Shown here in pieces: positions 24,820 to 33,315 of a stretch of DNA of 64,000 nt (positions are counted from its first letter, which is position 1; each line of letters starts with the position of its first letter). The DNA lies in assembly GCF_003611735.1 (NCBI RefSeq), contig NZ_RAWG01000008.1, positions 1-64,000 of the forward strand, read 5' to 3'. Source of the DNA: Corallococcus sicarius (GTDB taxonomy: Bacteria > Myxococcota > Myxococcia > Myxococcales > Myxococcaceae). Made by a program: the position numbers and the translations under genes. The notes under the pieces were generated by a model. It ran no database searches and was not told the origin of the DNA. It saw only the letters and a list, made by a program, of their open reading frames with translations.

Positions 24820-24835
24820 TGGGCCCATGGGCCCA
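24820..24835. terminator. 16-bp palindrome between convergent genes
   Basis: TGGGCCCATGGGCCCA is a perfect palindrome between the convergent stops at 24791 and 24851. It may act as a bidirectional hairpin; there is no T-run. Confidence 0.3.
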
Positions 24836-24850
24836 GGCCCCCTGCCGTAA

Positions 24851-26356
24851 TCATGGTCCCAGGTCTTCAATCTGGAGGGTGTAGTCGCCCCGGGTCCCGG
24901 CGGATGCGGCCAGGCTGATGAAGTAGGCCCCGGTCGTCGGCGCGGTGAAGGTGTGGATCCACTGGGCCCCGGCGCGTTCGTAGGTGGACGGAGGTTCCCT
25001 GCCCTGGGCGTCCTTGATGGACATGAACAGCCGCTCCTGCGCGGCCACCTCCCTCCACGCCGGGCTGACGCGGTAGCGCCGTCCCTCGATGGCCGGGAAC
25101 GAGAAGAAGTCCTCTTCCTCGGTGATGGACAGGCGGCCCTGGACTTCCTGCGTCGTCCCCGTGAGCAGCGTCGCCGTCGCCGGTGAGTCGCCGTGGTCGT
25201 CCTCGCCCAGGTCCTCGAACTCGAGGGTGTAGCGGGCCTCCAGCCATCCTTTCGCCCCGCCACGGTCGCCGTACACATGCAGGAAGTGCAGGGACTGGGA
25301 GGCCTTGAAGCCGGTGTACACGGTGCGCGCGGTGGACGCGTCCTCCGACGCGGCGCCGGTGACATTGCACGCATGCAGGCTCCCGATGTCGCACGACACC
25401 CGATAGAGGTGCTGGGGATGGACGGACAGGGAGAAGACGTCACTGTCCGAATCTGTTTCCAGCTTCCCCTGGACGGAGGCCGTGTCCGCGGCAAGGACGG
25501 TCGCGGCCGGCGCGGTGTCTCCGTGATCATCCGTGCCCATGTCCCTCAGCGTGCAGCTGTACGGGACGGGTGATGGCTCAAGCCGGCTGTTGCTGATGGA
25601 GACCACCGCCACGCCTCCTGGGGATTCAAAGGCCGTGTAGTAGTCACCGGACTCCGCCACCGAGACGAGGCTCGTGCCGCCATAGGGCACCCCCGTGGGG
25701 GATTGGAAGTACAGGTCCCAGGTCGGCGGGAAGGAGGGCGGTGGAGGCGCGAAGGTGCAGCCGAGCGAATAGATGTGGCCCGCCACGGTGTCGAACGAGG
25801 TCAGGTCCAGGTCGCCGGAATGCTCGCTGACGCCCGTCAGCGCCTGCCCTGGCGTTGGCCCCGGAGTCACCAACGGGAGCAGGTCGCCGTGATCATCCGG
25901 TCCCCGGTCCACGAAGAAGATCTCCGAAGGGCAGCCTGCCCTTTCCAGTTCCACGGTGTAGACGGCGCCTCCGGCAAGCCCCGACCAGTGAAGGCGGCGG
26001 GGGCGGTAGGACGGGTCGCTGTACGGAGTGTAACGACCCAGCGTCGCCCCCGAGGGGTCCCGCAGGATGAGGCTGCATTGCTCCAGGCCCGAGCCAAAGA
26101 GGTCGTAGTGCCGTCCGGCCTGGGCGACGAATGCCCCCCGGTACGGGGGCACACCGGTGAAGCGGAACGACTGCGTCTCCGAGGACGTCAGCAGGACGTG
26201 GCCCTCCGGAATGACGGGAGGGTAAGGAGGTGCGCCCGCGTCCGCGACAGTCCCCGCATCCGGCGGGGGGTTGGAGGCCTTCGAAACACAGCCCTCCAGC
26301 ATGAGCAGACAGACACCGGCACAGAACACGAAACGCAAGGACTTCACAGTGGCCAT
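24851..26356 (-). CDS. lipoprotein with three DDHGD (PPC-like) beta modules
   Basis: 501 residues from ATG at 26356 (GGGGGAG site upstream). Signal MATVKSLRFVFCAGVCLLML with a lipobox-like LEGC; Glu at -2 is unusual. After a Pro-rich linker come about four jelly-roll-like modules of ~115 residues. Three are introduced by the same motif, PDDHGDLL, TDDHGDTAP and EDDHGDSP near residues 152, 273 and 384, each followed by ATVL or LL and a strand of the form VxGxLxxxxDxDxFSL. This is the layout of bacterial pre-peptidase C-terminal (PPC) domains, with DDHGD probably a calcium loop. No peptidase domain is attached, so it is probably a stand-alone surface binding protein. A start 528 bp upstream would lack any signal. 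Confidence 0.75.
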   Translation of the reverse strand: MATVKSLRFVFCAGVCLLMLEGCVSKASNPPPDAGTVADAGAPPYPPVIPEGHVLLTSSETQSFRFTGVPPYRGAFVAQAGRHYDLFGSGLEQCSLILRDPSGATLGRYTPYSDPSYRPRRLHWSGLAGGAVYTVELERAGCPSEIFFVDRGPDDHGDLLPLVTPGPTPGQALTGVSEHSGDLDLTSFDTVAGHIYSLGCTFAPPPPSFPPTWDLYFQSPTGVPYGGTSLVSVAESGDYYTAFESPGGVAVVSISNSRLEPSPVPYSCTLRDMGTDDHGDTAPAATVLAADTASVQGKLETDSDSDVFSLSVHPQHLYRVSCDIGSLHACNVTGAASEDASTARTVYTGFKASQSLHFLHVYGDRGGAKGWLEARYTLEFEDLGEDDHGDSPATATLLTGTTQEVQGRLSITEEEDFFSFPAIEGRRYRVSPAWREVAAQERLFMSIKDAQGREPPSTYERAGAQWIHTFTAPTTGAYFISLAASAGTRGDYTLQIEDLGP

Positions 26357-26564
26357 GAAGAGGCTCCCCCTCCTGAACGACGCGCCCCACTGTAGCCGAG
26401 GCTCGGTACACGGCGCGTGTGACACCCATGTCCGGCCTCCGCGCGCGGAAACCCTGACAGCCTTGTCATGCGACGGCGGGGAGCCCCTCTCAGCGGGCCT
26501 GGTGCGCGCGGGTGGAACGCCCCTTGCTCCAGCAAGAGTCCCCATCCGCGGCAGGAGGCATGCG

Positions 26565-27248
26565 TTGAACAAGGCGATGCTGATTCCGGTGCTCCTTCTC
26601 CTCGGCGCGACCCAGGCCCAGGCCGTGGAGCCGCCGGGGCCGCGGCCCTTCGTGGGAGAGCGGCCCGCGCATGCGCTCTGGATCTCACCGCTGGTGACCG
26701 GCTCCCTCATGCTGACGGGGCCCCTCGTGGGCGGCACGCTCCACCTGGCACTTCCCCTCGGCACGAACCTCCAGCTGTCGGACCGGACCGACCTGGTCCT
26801 TGAAGTCACGCCCCGGTACTCGCGCCGCCGCTGCACGGATGACGTCGGCAACTGCGGCACGGTCCGGGCGCTCACGCTCTCCACGGGCGTGGCCTGGACG
26901 CCGTGGCCTCGCGCACGGGGCGACGGCTTCTTCCTTCAGCCCAAGCTGAGCGGCATGGTGAGCAACGAGAAGGACCGGCCCGCCGCCGACGAGGGCGAGC
27001 CCGCCCATCGCAGCACGACGGGAGGCCAGCTCACCCTGGGCCTCGACCTGGGTTACCGGAAGACGTTCGCACGCTCGAACTTCTATCTCGCCGCGGTGTT
27101 CGGCGCGGCCGTGGGCTACAGCTGGAACCAGCAGCGCGAGGAGCTGGACCTCGGCGGCCAGTCCAGCCTGCCGTGGGGCGACGCGCCCAGGAACGGGCGC
27201 ATCGTGGACATCAACATGGACATCCTGCGCGTGGGCTTCAGCTTCTGA
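26565..27248 (+). CDS. outer-membrane beta-barrel-type protein
   Basis: 227 residues starting at TTG 26565, chosen because AGGAGG (26553-26558) stands 6 nt upstream and the product then begins with a clean signal peptide (MNKAMLIPVLLLLGATQAQA). The mature chain alternates polar and apolar residues in strand-sized runs (TDLVLEVTPRYSRR, LTLGLDLGYRKTF, FYLAAVFGAAVGYSW) and ends INMDILRVGFSF; a terminal Phe is the usual BAM recognition signature. One Cys pair (CTDDVGNC) may close a loop. It diverges from the DDHGD lipoprotein gene, the two sharing a 208-bp intergenic region. Its stop abuts the stop of the convergent next gene with no gap. Confidence 0.7.
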   Translation: MNKAMLIPVLLLLGATQAQAVEPPGPRPFVGERPAHALWISPLVTGSLMLTGPLVGGTLHLALPLGTNLQLSDRTDLVLEVTPRYSRRRCTDDVGNCGTVRALTLSTGVAWTPWPRARGDGFFLQPKLSGMVSNEKDRPAADEGEPAHRSTTGGQLTLGLDLGYRKTFARSNFYLAAVFGAAVGYSWNQQREELDLGGQSSLPWGDAPRNGRIVDINMDILRVGFSF

Positions 27249-28772
27249 TCACCAGTCCAGCCAGCGCGCGGAGGACACCTTGTCGCCGAAGCTCCAGCCG
27301 CTGCTGTTCAGGTTGACCTCGTGGAGCGTGCCGTCGCCCACGAGGTCCTTGAAGCTGCCCCTGTAGTTCGAGTCGTTGTAGAGCCGCACCCGAGAGCCCG
27401 GGGGAATGCACCAGCGGACCGCGGAGGCCTTGTCGTTGAACCCGTCGACGTCGTCGAAGCGCGCCCAGTTCTTCAGCCCCTGGTCCTCGTAATCAAGGAT
27501 GACACCACGGTCGCTGAAGTTGGAGTCGTCGTAGAAGTCGACATAGGCGCGCTGGAGGTCCGCGCGGCAGGAGGTGTCCGCCCAGATGCTGCGGAACTCC
27601 ACCATCTTCACCGTGGAACCGGGGCCGTCATCCGCGTGCTCGGTGCCGTAGAGGATGAGGCCGCGGTCGGGGCCCACGAAGAGGCCCGCGGCGGCGTCCA
27701 GGTTGCACTGCCGCGAACCCTCGTTGCTGCAATACAGGTGCTTGGAGGCGACGTGCTCCAGTCGCAGGTGGCCGTCCAGGTGCACCCGGTACAGGTGGGC
27801 GTAGTCGTCGCTCACCGCGCCCCAGCGCAGGCCTCCCAGCCGCGTGCCCACCAGGTAGAGTTGTGAGTCATTGCAGTCCGTCACGAAGTTGAGGTTCTGG
27901 AAGGCGCCCCACTGCCCATCCGGCAGCTCCGACTTCTGCCACGTGTCCACGCGCTGCCACTGGTTGGCCGCGGAGCGGATGTCCGTCTGCGTGGAGCGGA
28001 AGACCTCGAGCGTGCTCGCGTCCACCTGCCCGAGCAGGAGCAGGAAATGCCCATCCGACAGCTTCGTGAGCGAGGCCGTGCCCGCGCTCGCCGTGTCCCC
28101 CTGGACAGAGGCGAACGGCGCTGGCGCCAGGGATTGATTGTAATCATAGAGCGCGATGCGCCCCAGGCCGGGCCCCTCCTCCATGGGAAGCGCCAGGATG
28201 TTGCCCGCCGCCTGCATGCCGCCGCCGTGGCGGTAGCCGTCGAGCACCGGCAGCGCCGCCACCGCGGTGTCCCCACCCGGCGGCGCGGTGTCCTCGGGCT
28301 GCTTGATGGAGAAGGACAGCCGGTTGGAACGAAAGCGCCTCCCCTCCCCGTTGCGGGTGGCCATGTGCACCAGGTGCCCCACGTTCCCCCCGGGAGCGTC
28401 ATCCCGCTTCGACAGGACGAGGAGACGGCCCGAGAGTGCCGACAGTCGCTGGATGCCTTGCCAATGGTTGCTGCCCGGATAGGCCACGTTGAGGTTGAAC
28501 GGTCCGGGATGGAAGCCCAGCGCTTCGCCGTGATCCCGCAGCTCCTGGAAGCGACGCGGCACGTCGGGGCTGCACAGATTGCAGTCCGGGCTTCCCCAGA
28601 CGCAGGAGGTATCCCCGCCGAGCCCGAGGGCCAGCGGAGCCGCAGAGGCGGCAAGGGATTCACGAGGGACCGAGGCGGGTTCGCGGGCCTCCGGCTCACA
28701 GCCGGCGAGCATCAACAACCCCGCCAGCGACAGGGCCGCGGCGGACCCGCGACGACGATGGAGATGGGACAT
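27249..28772 (-). CDS. lipoprotein with C-terminal beta/gamma-crystallin domain
   Basis: 507 residues. Lipobox LAGC in MSHLHRRRGSAAALSLAGLLMLAGC. Residues ~60-400 look like a beta-propeller or repeat module without recognised family (LSDGHFLLLLGQVDAS, NFVTDCNDSQLYLVG). The last ~100 residues are two beta/gamma-crystallin Greek keys (VDFYDDSNFSDRG and VRLYNDSNYRGS), each with the calcium double-clamp box: FNDKASA and FGDKVSS. The same fold builds Protein S, the spore-coat protein of Myxococcus, so a calcium-dependent cell-surface or spore-coat role is plausible by analogy. Convergent with the beta-barrel gene (stops adjacent) and divergent from the WD40 gene. Confidence 0.82.
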   Translation of the reverse strand: MSHLHRRRGSAAALSLAGLLMLAGCEPEAREPASVPRESLAASAAPLALGLGGDTSCVWGSPDCNLCSPDVPRRFQELRDHGEALGFHPGPFNLNVAYPGSNHWQGIQRLSALSGRLLVLSKRDDAPGGNVGHLVHMATRNGEGRRFRSNRLSFSIKQPEDTAPPGGDTAVAALPVLDGYRHGGGMQAAGNILALPMEEGPGLGRIALYDYNQSLAPAPFASVQGDTASAGTASLTKLSDGHFLLLLGQVDASTLEVFRSTQTDIRSAANQWQRVDTWQKSELPDGQWGAFQNLNFVTDCNDSQLYLVGTRLGGLRWGAVSDDYAHLYRVHLDGHLRLEHVASKHLYCSNEGSRQCNLDAAAGLFVGPDRGLILYGTEHADDGPGSTVKMVEFRSIWADTSCRADLQRAYVDFYDDSNFSDRGVILDYEDQGLKNWARFDDVDGFNDKASAVRWCIPPGSRVRLYNDSNYRGSFKDLVGDGTLHEVNLNSSGWSFGDKVSSARWLDW

Positions 28773-28920
28773 GGGGCATCCTGGGGTGGTTCAGGAGGAA
28801 GGAGCAACAAGAGGAGATGGGCGATTCCGTGCAGCGAGGCTCGACGGCGGCCAGGCGCATTGAAGCGGCAACGACAACCCCGTGGCCATCGGGCGGAAGT
28901 TCCGCGAAAATCTCCTGCCC

Positions 28921-29889
28921 ATGACGTCCGTGCGTTATCGCCAGAAGCTCGACCCGGACGACCCTGTCGGAGATCCGCTGGGCCCTCCGATGCTGTGGCC
29001 CGACGGGCGCCACGTCGCCGCCAACGGACGTGGTCGCATCTTCCTCTGGGACCTTGCGACCGGAGAGTGCTCGCAGGTGCTCAAGAGCACCGCCATCTGC
29101 CGCGACGGCGAGCCGACGTTCCGTCTGGCGTCCGAACCGGTGCTCGGGCGTGTGCTCGAAGCCCACAAGATTCGTGAGTTCGCCCTCTGGGACTCGACCG
29201 ACTGGCGCTGCGTCCAGACCTTCCGCGGGCACGGTGAGCCGGTGCAGACCGCCGCGTTCGTCAACGATGAGCGCATCCTCTCCATCAGCAGCGACAGCAC
29301 CGCGAAGCTGTGGGACGCGTGGACGGGTGAGCAGCTCCGCACGCTCGATACCTTGCCGCTCTATGCGCTCTCCGAGTTCCAGGCGGGCGGGCTCGTCGCC
29401 GTTGGCGGAGGCCAGGGCTCCGTCATCGTGCTCGACGGCCCCACGCTCGACGTCCGCGCCAGCTTCCACCTGCCGATGGCGTCAGCGCGACACGAGCCGC
29501 TCTCGGACGAGCGCAAGCGGCAGGTGGGCAGCACATGGAACGGCGCGCGCAACCACATCCAGGCGCTGGCCTGGCATCCCGACGGGGAACACCTGCTCTG
29601 CGGGAGCTGGGACTTCGTCGCCAGGATGTTTCACCGCGACACCGGCCGCGTCGTGCGGGAGTGGCATGGCCACGCGCACTGGGTCTGTGCGGTCGCGGTC
29701 GAGCCGTCGCGCGGGCTGCTGTGCACCGGCAGCTCCGACGGCACCGTCCGCGTCTGGTCACTCCACTCGCCGGAGTGCCTCGCCGTCCACGACGTCGGTC
29801 ACGCCGACATTGAAGGCCTGCTCCTGCACGACGGCGCCATCTATGTGACCTGCCGGAGCGAGCTCGTGGTGATTCCCCTGCCTGCGTGA
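28921..29889 (+). CDS. WD40-repeat beta-propeller protein
   Basis: 322 residues from ATG 28921; a GTG at 28882 would add 13. About six to seven WD40 blades are visible by their ends: GRIFLWDLATGECSQVL, DSTAKLWDAWTGEQLRTL, FVARMFHRDTGRVVREW, GTVRVWSLHSPECL, with GH turns (FRGHGEPV, WHGHAHWV). No signal peptide, so a cytosolic protein-interaction scaffold. There is no kinase domain in the chain. Divergent from the crystallin lipoprotein; its stop is 3 bp from the stop of the convergent P-loop gene. Partner not evident. Confidence 0.8.
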   Translation: MTSVRYRQKLDPDDPVGDPLGPPMLWPDGRHVAANGRGRIFLWDLATGECSQVLKSTAICRDGEPTFRLASEPVLGRVLEAHKIREFALWDSTDWRCVQTFRGHGEPVQTAAFVNDERILSISSDSTAKLWDAWTGEQLRTLDTLPLYALSEFQAGGLVAVGGGQGSVIVLDGPTLDVRASFHLPMASARHEPLSDERKRQVGSTWNGARNHIQALAWHPDGEHLLCGSWDFVARMFHRDTGRVVREWHGHAHWVCAVAVEPSRGLLCTGSSDGTVRVWSLHSPECLAVHDVGHADIEGLLLHDGAIYVTCRSELVVIPLPA

Positions 29890-29892
29890 GAG

Positions 29893-30432
29893 TTACCGGG
29901 ACGCCTCAGGAAGGTGCTCGAGAACCTGCTTCGCACGCGCGCGGGTCGCACCTTCGACCTCGAGCACCTCCACACCGAAGGCGTAGGAATCATCGAGGAG
30001 GAGCTCCTTCAGCTTCTCATCGACAGCCAGGCGCAGCGCCCCGTCGTCCGAGGCGGAGAGCGCAATCCGGTCCGGCCGCTCGATCCCGACCAGGACGATC
30101 AGATCGAGCTTCCGGAGCGCGCCGCGGACGCGCGGAAGCCACGCATCCAGGTCGAACGCGTCGCGATCCTCGTGGGCCAACAGGTAGCCGAGGAAGTCCA
30201 CCGGACATCGGTCGAACAACACGTCGCCAGGGCCCCCGTCCAGGTCGGCGATGGACCGCGCGAGCTGCGCTTCGAAATCCTCGACCGACGGGGTCTCAGC
30301 GAACGCGTACCCCTCTTCTTCCAACTGGTGGTACGGCTCATCCACCGTCACATAGGCTGGGAGGAGGTCGGACAACTCGTCGATGAGGGTGGACTTCCCC
30401 GCGCGATGAGTACCGCATACAGCGACTCGCAT
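29893..30432 (-). CDS. P-loop kinase-like ATPase (AAA_28 type)
   Basis: 179 residues starting MRVAVCGTHRAGKSTLIDEL. The Walker A motif GTHRAGKST lies at residues 7-15; VLFDRCPVDFLGYLL supplies a DR-type Walker B/LID acid as in deoxynucleoside or NadR-like kinases. DEPYHQLEEEGYAF resembles the substrate-binding helix of this group. The protein is probably a small cytosolic nucleotide or nicotinamide-riboside-type kinase; substrate unknown. A longer in-frame start at 30912 would overlap the divergent gene and is rejected. Only 34 bp separate it from the likely start of the next, oppositely oriented gene. Confidence 0.78.
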   Translation of the reverse strand: MRVAVCGTHRAGKSTLIDELSDLLPAYVTVDEPYHQLEEEGYAFAETPSVEDFEAQLARSIADLDGGPGDVLFDRCPVDFLGYLLAHEDRDAFDLDAWLPRVRGALRKLDLIVLVGIERPDRIALSASDDGALRLAVDEKLKELLLDDSYAFGVEVLEVEGATRARAKQVLEHLPEASR

Positions 30433-30466
30433 ACATGAGCGCTCTATCACACCAATGGAAGAAGGC

Positions 30467-32050
30467 ATGGACGTGACCCCCACGCAGCTCCTGAGCCGCT
30501 CCCGGAAACACGCCACCGTCCTGCTCGCGACCGCGCTGTTCGCAGGCCACGTCTTCGCTGCCGAACCCAAGGCGACCGGCCCGTCCCCCAGGAATGGCCA
30601 GCCCCCCAACGTGCTCGCCGCCCTGGAGCACGGCCTGCGTCCTTCCACCCTCAAGTCAGGGGAACCGCTGCCGGGCTGGTCGCTGCAGGAGCGCATGGCC
30701 TTCCACCACGTGCCGGGCGTGGCCATTGCCGTGCTGAGGGACGGCAAGGTCGTCCAGGCCGTGGGCTTCGGCGTGCGCGAAGCGGGCACGCAGGACGCCG
30801 TGAACGCGGACACCCTGTTCTCCGTCGGCTCGGTCAGCAAGGTGGTGACGGCCGCCACGACGCTGCGCAAGGTGGCCGCGGGCAAGCTGGACCTGGATCG
30901 CGACGTCAACACCTACCTGACCTCGTGGCGGATTCCCAAGGCCCCGACCTTCGCCAACGACAAGGTCTCCCTGCGGATGCTGATGTCACACACCTCGGGC
31001 CTGACGGTGTGGGGCTTCGAGGATTACCTGCCGGACGAGAAGCTGCCCACCCTCGTGCAGACCCTCGACGGCGTGGCTCCGGCCAAGAACGAGCCCGTCC
31101 GCATCGACTTCGAGCCGGGCACGCGCATGCGCTACTCCGGCGGCGGCGTCACCGTCGAGCAGTTGGTGCTGGAGAACACCACGCGCCAGCCGCTTGAAAC
31201 CATCGCCCGCGGCGAGGTCTTCCAGCGTGTCGGCATGCGCCGCAGCACCTTCGTCAATCCGCTGCCGGCCAGCCTGGGCAACATCGCCAAGGCTCACGAC
31301 AAGGACGGCCAGCGCGCTGCCTTGCCGCGCGGCTGGGAGACCTTCCCGGAGCAGGCGGCGTCGGGCCTGTGGACCAGCGCCAACGAGCTGGGCGCCTTCG
31401 TCGGCACCTTGATCAACAGCTACCGGGGCAAGAGCGACTTCCTGCCGCAGCCCATCGCCCTGCAGATGATGACAGAGGTCTCCCCGAGCCTTCACGGCCT
31501 CGGGCCGCGCCTGGAAGGCGAAGGCCAGACGCGCATCTTCCACCACGGCGGCTCCAACGACAGCTACCGCGCCTGGATCGAGGGCTACCTGGAAACGGGC
31601 GACGGCATGGTCATCCTCACCAACAGCCCCGGGGGCTCCAGGCTGATGGTGGAGATCCGCAACGCGCTGTCGGATGCACTGGGGCGCGGCATCAATCCGG
31701 TGGCGCGCACGGTGGAGCTGGCCCCAGCCGTGCTTGCCAACTACACCGGCACCTACCGCCTGGATGCGCGCGTGCCGAACGACCTCACCGGCAACCTGGC
31801 CGGCCACTTCGAGTCCGACACGCTCGAAGTGGGCATCACCGAGGGCACCCTGACCGTCACCGAGACCCAGCAACCGCCGAGGAAGCTGCAGCCGCTGTCC
31901 CCGACGCGCTTCCTCGGCCCGGTGGAGATCACCCAGCTCCGGTTCGAATTCCTGCGCAATGCCAGGGGCGTGGTGTACGCCCTGGTCGCCGAACGCGGAA
32001 ACGCCAAGGTCTACTTCCGCCGTGACGCGGCGAAGGTGGTCACCCCGTAG
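30467..32050 (+). CDS. secreted serine beta-lactamase-related hydrolase (class C / esterase type)
   Basis: 527 residues from ATG 30467, which has GGAAG 5 nt upstream; an ATG at 30455 is possible. Signal peptide RKHATVLLATALFAGHVFA. The beta-lactamase fold starts near LQERMAFHHVPGVAIAVLRD. The active-site SxxK is in SVGSVSKVVTAAT and is followed by LRMLMSHTSGLT. The second motif reads YSGGG (YxG in place of YxN) and a HHGGSN loop stands in the KTG position. These features fit family S12 peptidases and EstB-like esterases rather than antibiotic-resistance enzymes. The ~110-residue C-terminal extension is a lipocalin-like domain common in this group. Confidence 0.85.
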   Translation: MDVTPTQLLSRSRKHATVLLATALFAGHVFAAEPKATGPSPRNGQPPNVLAALEHGLRPSTLKSGEPLPGWSLQERMAFHHVPGVAIAVLRDGKVVQAVGFGVREAGTQDAVNADTLFSVGSVSKVVTAATTLRKVAAGKLDLDRDVNTYLTSWRIPKAPTFANDKVSLRMLMSHTSGLTVWGFEDYLPDEKLPTLVQTLDGVAPAKNEPVRIDFEPGTRMRYSGGGVTVEQLVLENTTRQPLETIARGEVFQRVGMRRSTFVNPLPASLGNIAKAHDKDGQRAALPRGWETFPEQAASGLWTSANELGAFVGTLINSYRGKSDFLPQPIALQMMTEVSPSLHGLGPRLEGEGQTRIFHHGGSNDSYRAWIEGYLETGDGMVILTNSPGGSRLMVEIRNALSDALGRGINPVARTVELAPAVLANYTGTYRLDARVPNDLTGNLAGHFESDTLEVGITEGTLTVTETQQPPRKLQPLSPTRFLGPVEITQLRFEFLRNARGVVYALVAERGNAKVYFRRDAAKVVTP

Positions 32051-32066
32051 ATCGTCTGGGTGGCCT

Positions 32067-33161
32067 TCAGCGTGCGGTCTTGAACTGGTTCTCGTACACC
32101 TCGCGATGCGAGGTGTTGCCATGCCGCACGTCCAGCCGCTCCCGCGCGATGTCCGACCGGAGATTGCCCAGGGCGGTCTTCTTGTCCGCCGGGCTGAGAT
32201 CCTTGGGGAGTTCGCCTGTCTTCTTGTTGTAGTCAAGGTAGTCGGGCACGTACCAGCCCTTCAGGTCCGCCAGCCCCGCGTGATTGCCCATCACCAGCTC
32301 CCTGCCGGCCTTGCCGGTGTGGAGCATGCCTTCGACCTCCACCTCCATCTTCTTCTGGGCGAACTCAGGCGCGGTGCCGACCTTCTTCTTCGCGTCGGTG
32401 TTCAACGCCTCGAAGCGGTCCCAGCGGTGCGCGTTGTTCATCTCGAACAGGAAGGTGCCCGCCGCCTCCTGGTGGGTCCCGCTCTTGAGCGTGGGGTTCA
32501 TGTACACCGTCACCTGGCTGGAGCCCAGGGGGCGCGAGGTCATCGAGCGGCCGCTGCTGAAGCCCTCGGCGACGCGGACGCCTGCCTTCGACGTCTCATC
32601 CAGGCGGCTCACGGCCGTGGGGCTCTTCGCCAGGAACTGGGCGGCATTGCCATAACCCAGCCGCGCGAAGTCCTGCAGGGCGCGGTTGGGAAGCTGCGCG
32701 ATCTCCGCGTCGGAGATCTCCTTGATGGCATTCGGGTTGGCGATCTGCGCGGGCGGCGAGGTCTGCGCCGCCGTGGCGTCGATGACGGGCTTGCGCCGGG
32801 CCTCGATGGCGTCCTGCCGCCGCCCCTTGACGTCCTGCAGGTACTGGGCAGGACGGTTCTGGCTGGCCAGCAGCATCTTCACCTGGCCCTCGTCCTTCGC
32901 GTCGAGGCGCAGTCCCTTCTCCTTGAGAAAGGCCTTGAAGTCCTTGGGCGTCCCGGTCTGGTCCGGGCGGGAGTTGCGCAGCGCGGTCGTGTACTGCTTC
33001 GTCAGGTCCGCGAGCTCATCCTTCGCGACGAAGGGGCTCTGGCCTGGCGCGCGCGGCCGGCTCGCGTCCGCGGCCTTCGGCGTGGAGGTGCGCGGCGTCG
33101 AGGCAGAGGGGGACCGGGGGAGCGAAGGCGACAGCGACACCGTGGGACGCTTGACGGGCAT
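32067..33161 (-). CDS. hypothetical protein with disordered N-terminus
   Basis: 364 residues from ATG 33161 (CCAGGAG upstream). The first ~45 residues are Pro/Ser/Thr/Arg-rich (RPTVSLSPSLPRSPSA) with no signal peptide. A charged helical part follows (ELADLTKQYTTALRN, FKAFLKEKGLRLD). The C-terminal ~200 residues include VTVYMNPTLKSGTHQEA, FLFEMNNAHRWDRFEAL and KKMEVEVEGMLHTGKAG. The polar, unsignalled architecture is seen in effectors exported by specialised systems, but no catalytic motif is recognised and that remains speculation. It is convergent with the beta-lactamase-like gene, 16 bp apart. Confidence 0.65.
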   Translation of the reverse strand: MPVKRPTVSLSPSLPRSPSASTPRTSTPKAADASRPRAPGQSPFVAKDELADLTKQYTTALRNSRPDQTGTPKDFKAFLKEKGLRLDAKDEGQVKMLLASQNRPAQYLQDVKGRRQDAIEARRKPVIDATAAQTSPPAQIANPNAIKEISDAEIAQLPNRALQDFARLGYGNAAQFLAKSPTAVSRLDETSKAGVRVAEGFSSGRSMTSRPLGSSQVTVYMNPTLKSGTHQEAAGTFLFEMNNAHRWDRFEALNTDAKKKVGTAPEFAQKKMEVEVEGMLHTGKAGRELVMGNHAGLADLKGWYVPDYLDYNKKTGELPKDLSPADKKTALGNLRSDIARERLDVRHGNTSHREVYENQFKTAR

Positions 33162-33315
33162 GGGGGCTCCTGGGGGAAGAAGTCTGGCTCTAACCGACAA
33201 CGCGGCGCGCCGCCAGGGTCTCCTACGTCGCGCAGGTTGACGAGGAGACGGAAAAAGCCCGGCCATCCCTCGCGGGCGCCGGGCTTCTCATGATCAGACC
33301 CTGGCTGCGAAAGCC

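Noticed and set aside
24851-26884. Longer DDHGD lipoprotein starting at 26884
   Set aside because: Would bury the signal peptide inside the protein and overlap the divergent beta-barrel gene.
29893-30912. Longer P-loop protein starting at 30912
   Set aside because: The extension overlaps the start and signal peptide of the divergent beta-lactamase-like gene and lacks coding character; MRVAVCGTHRAGKS at 30432 is the natural start.
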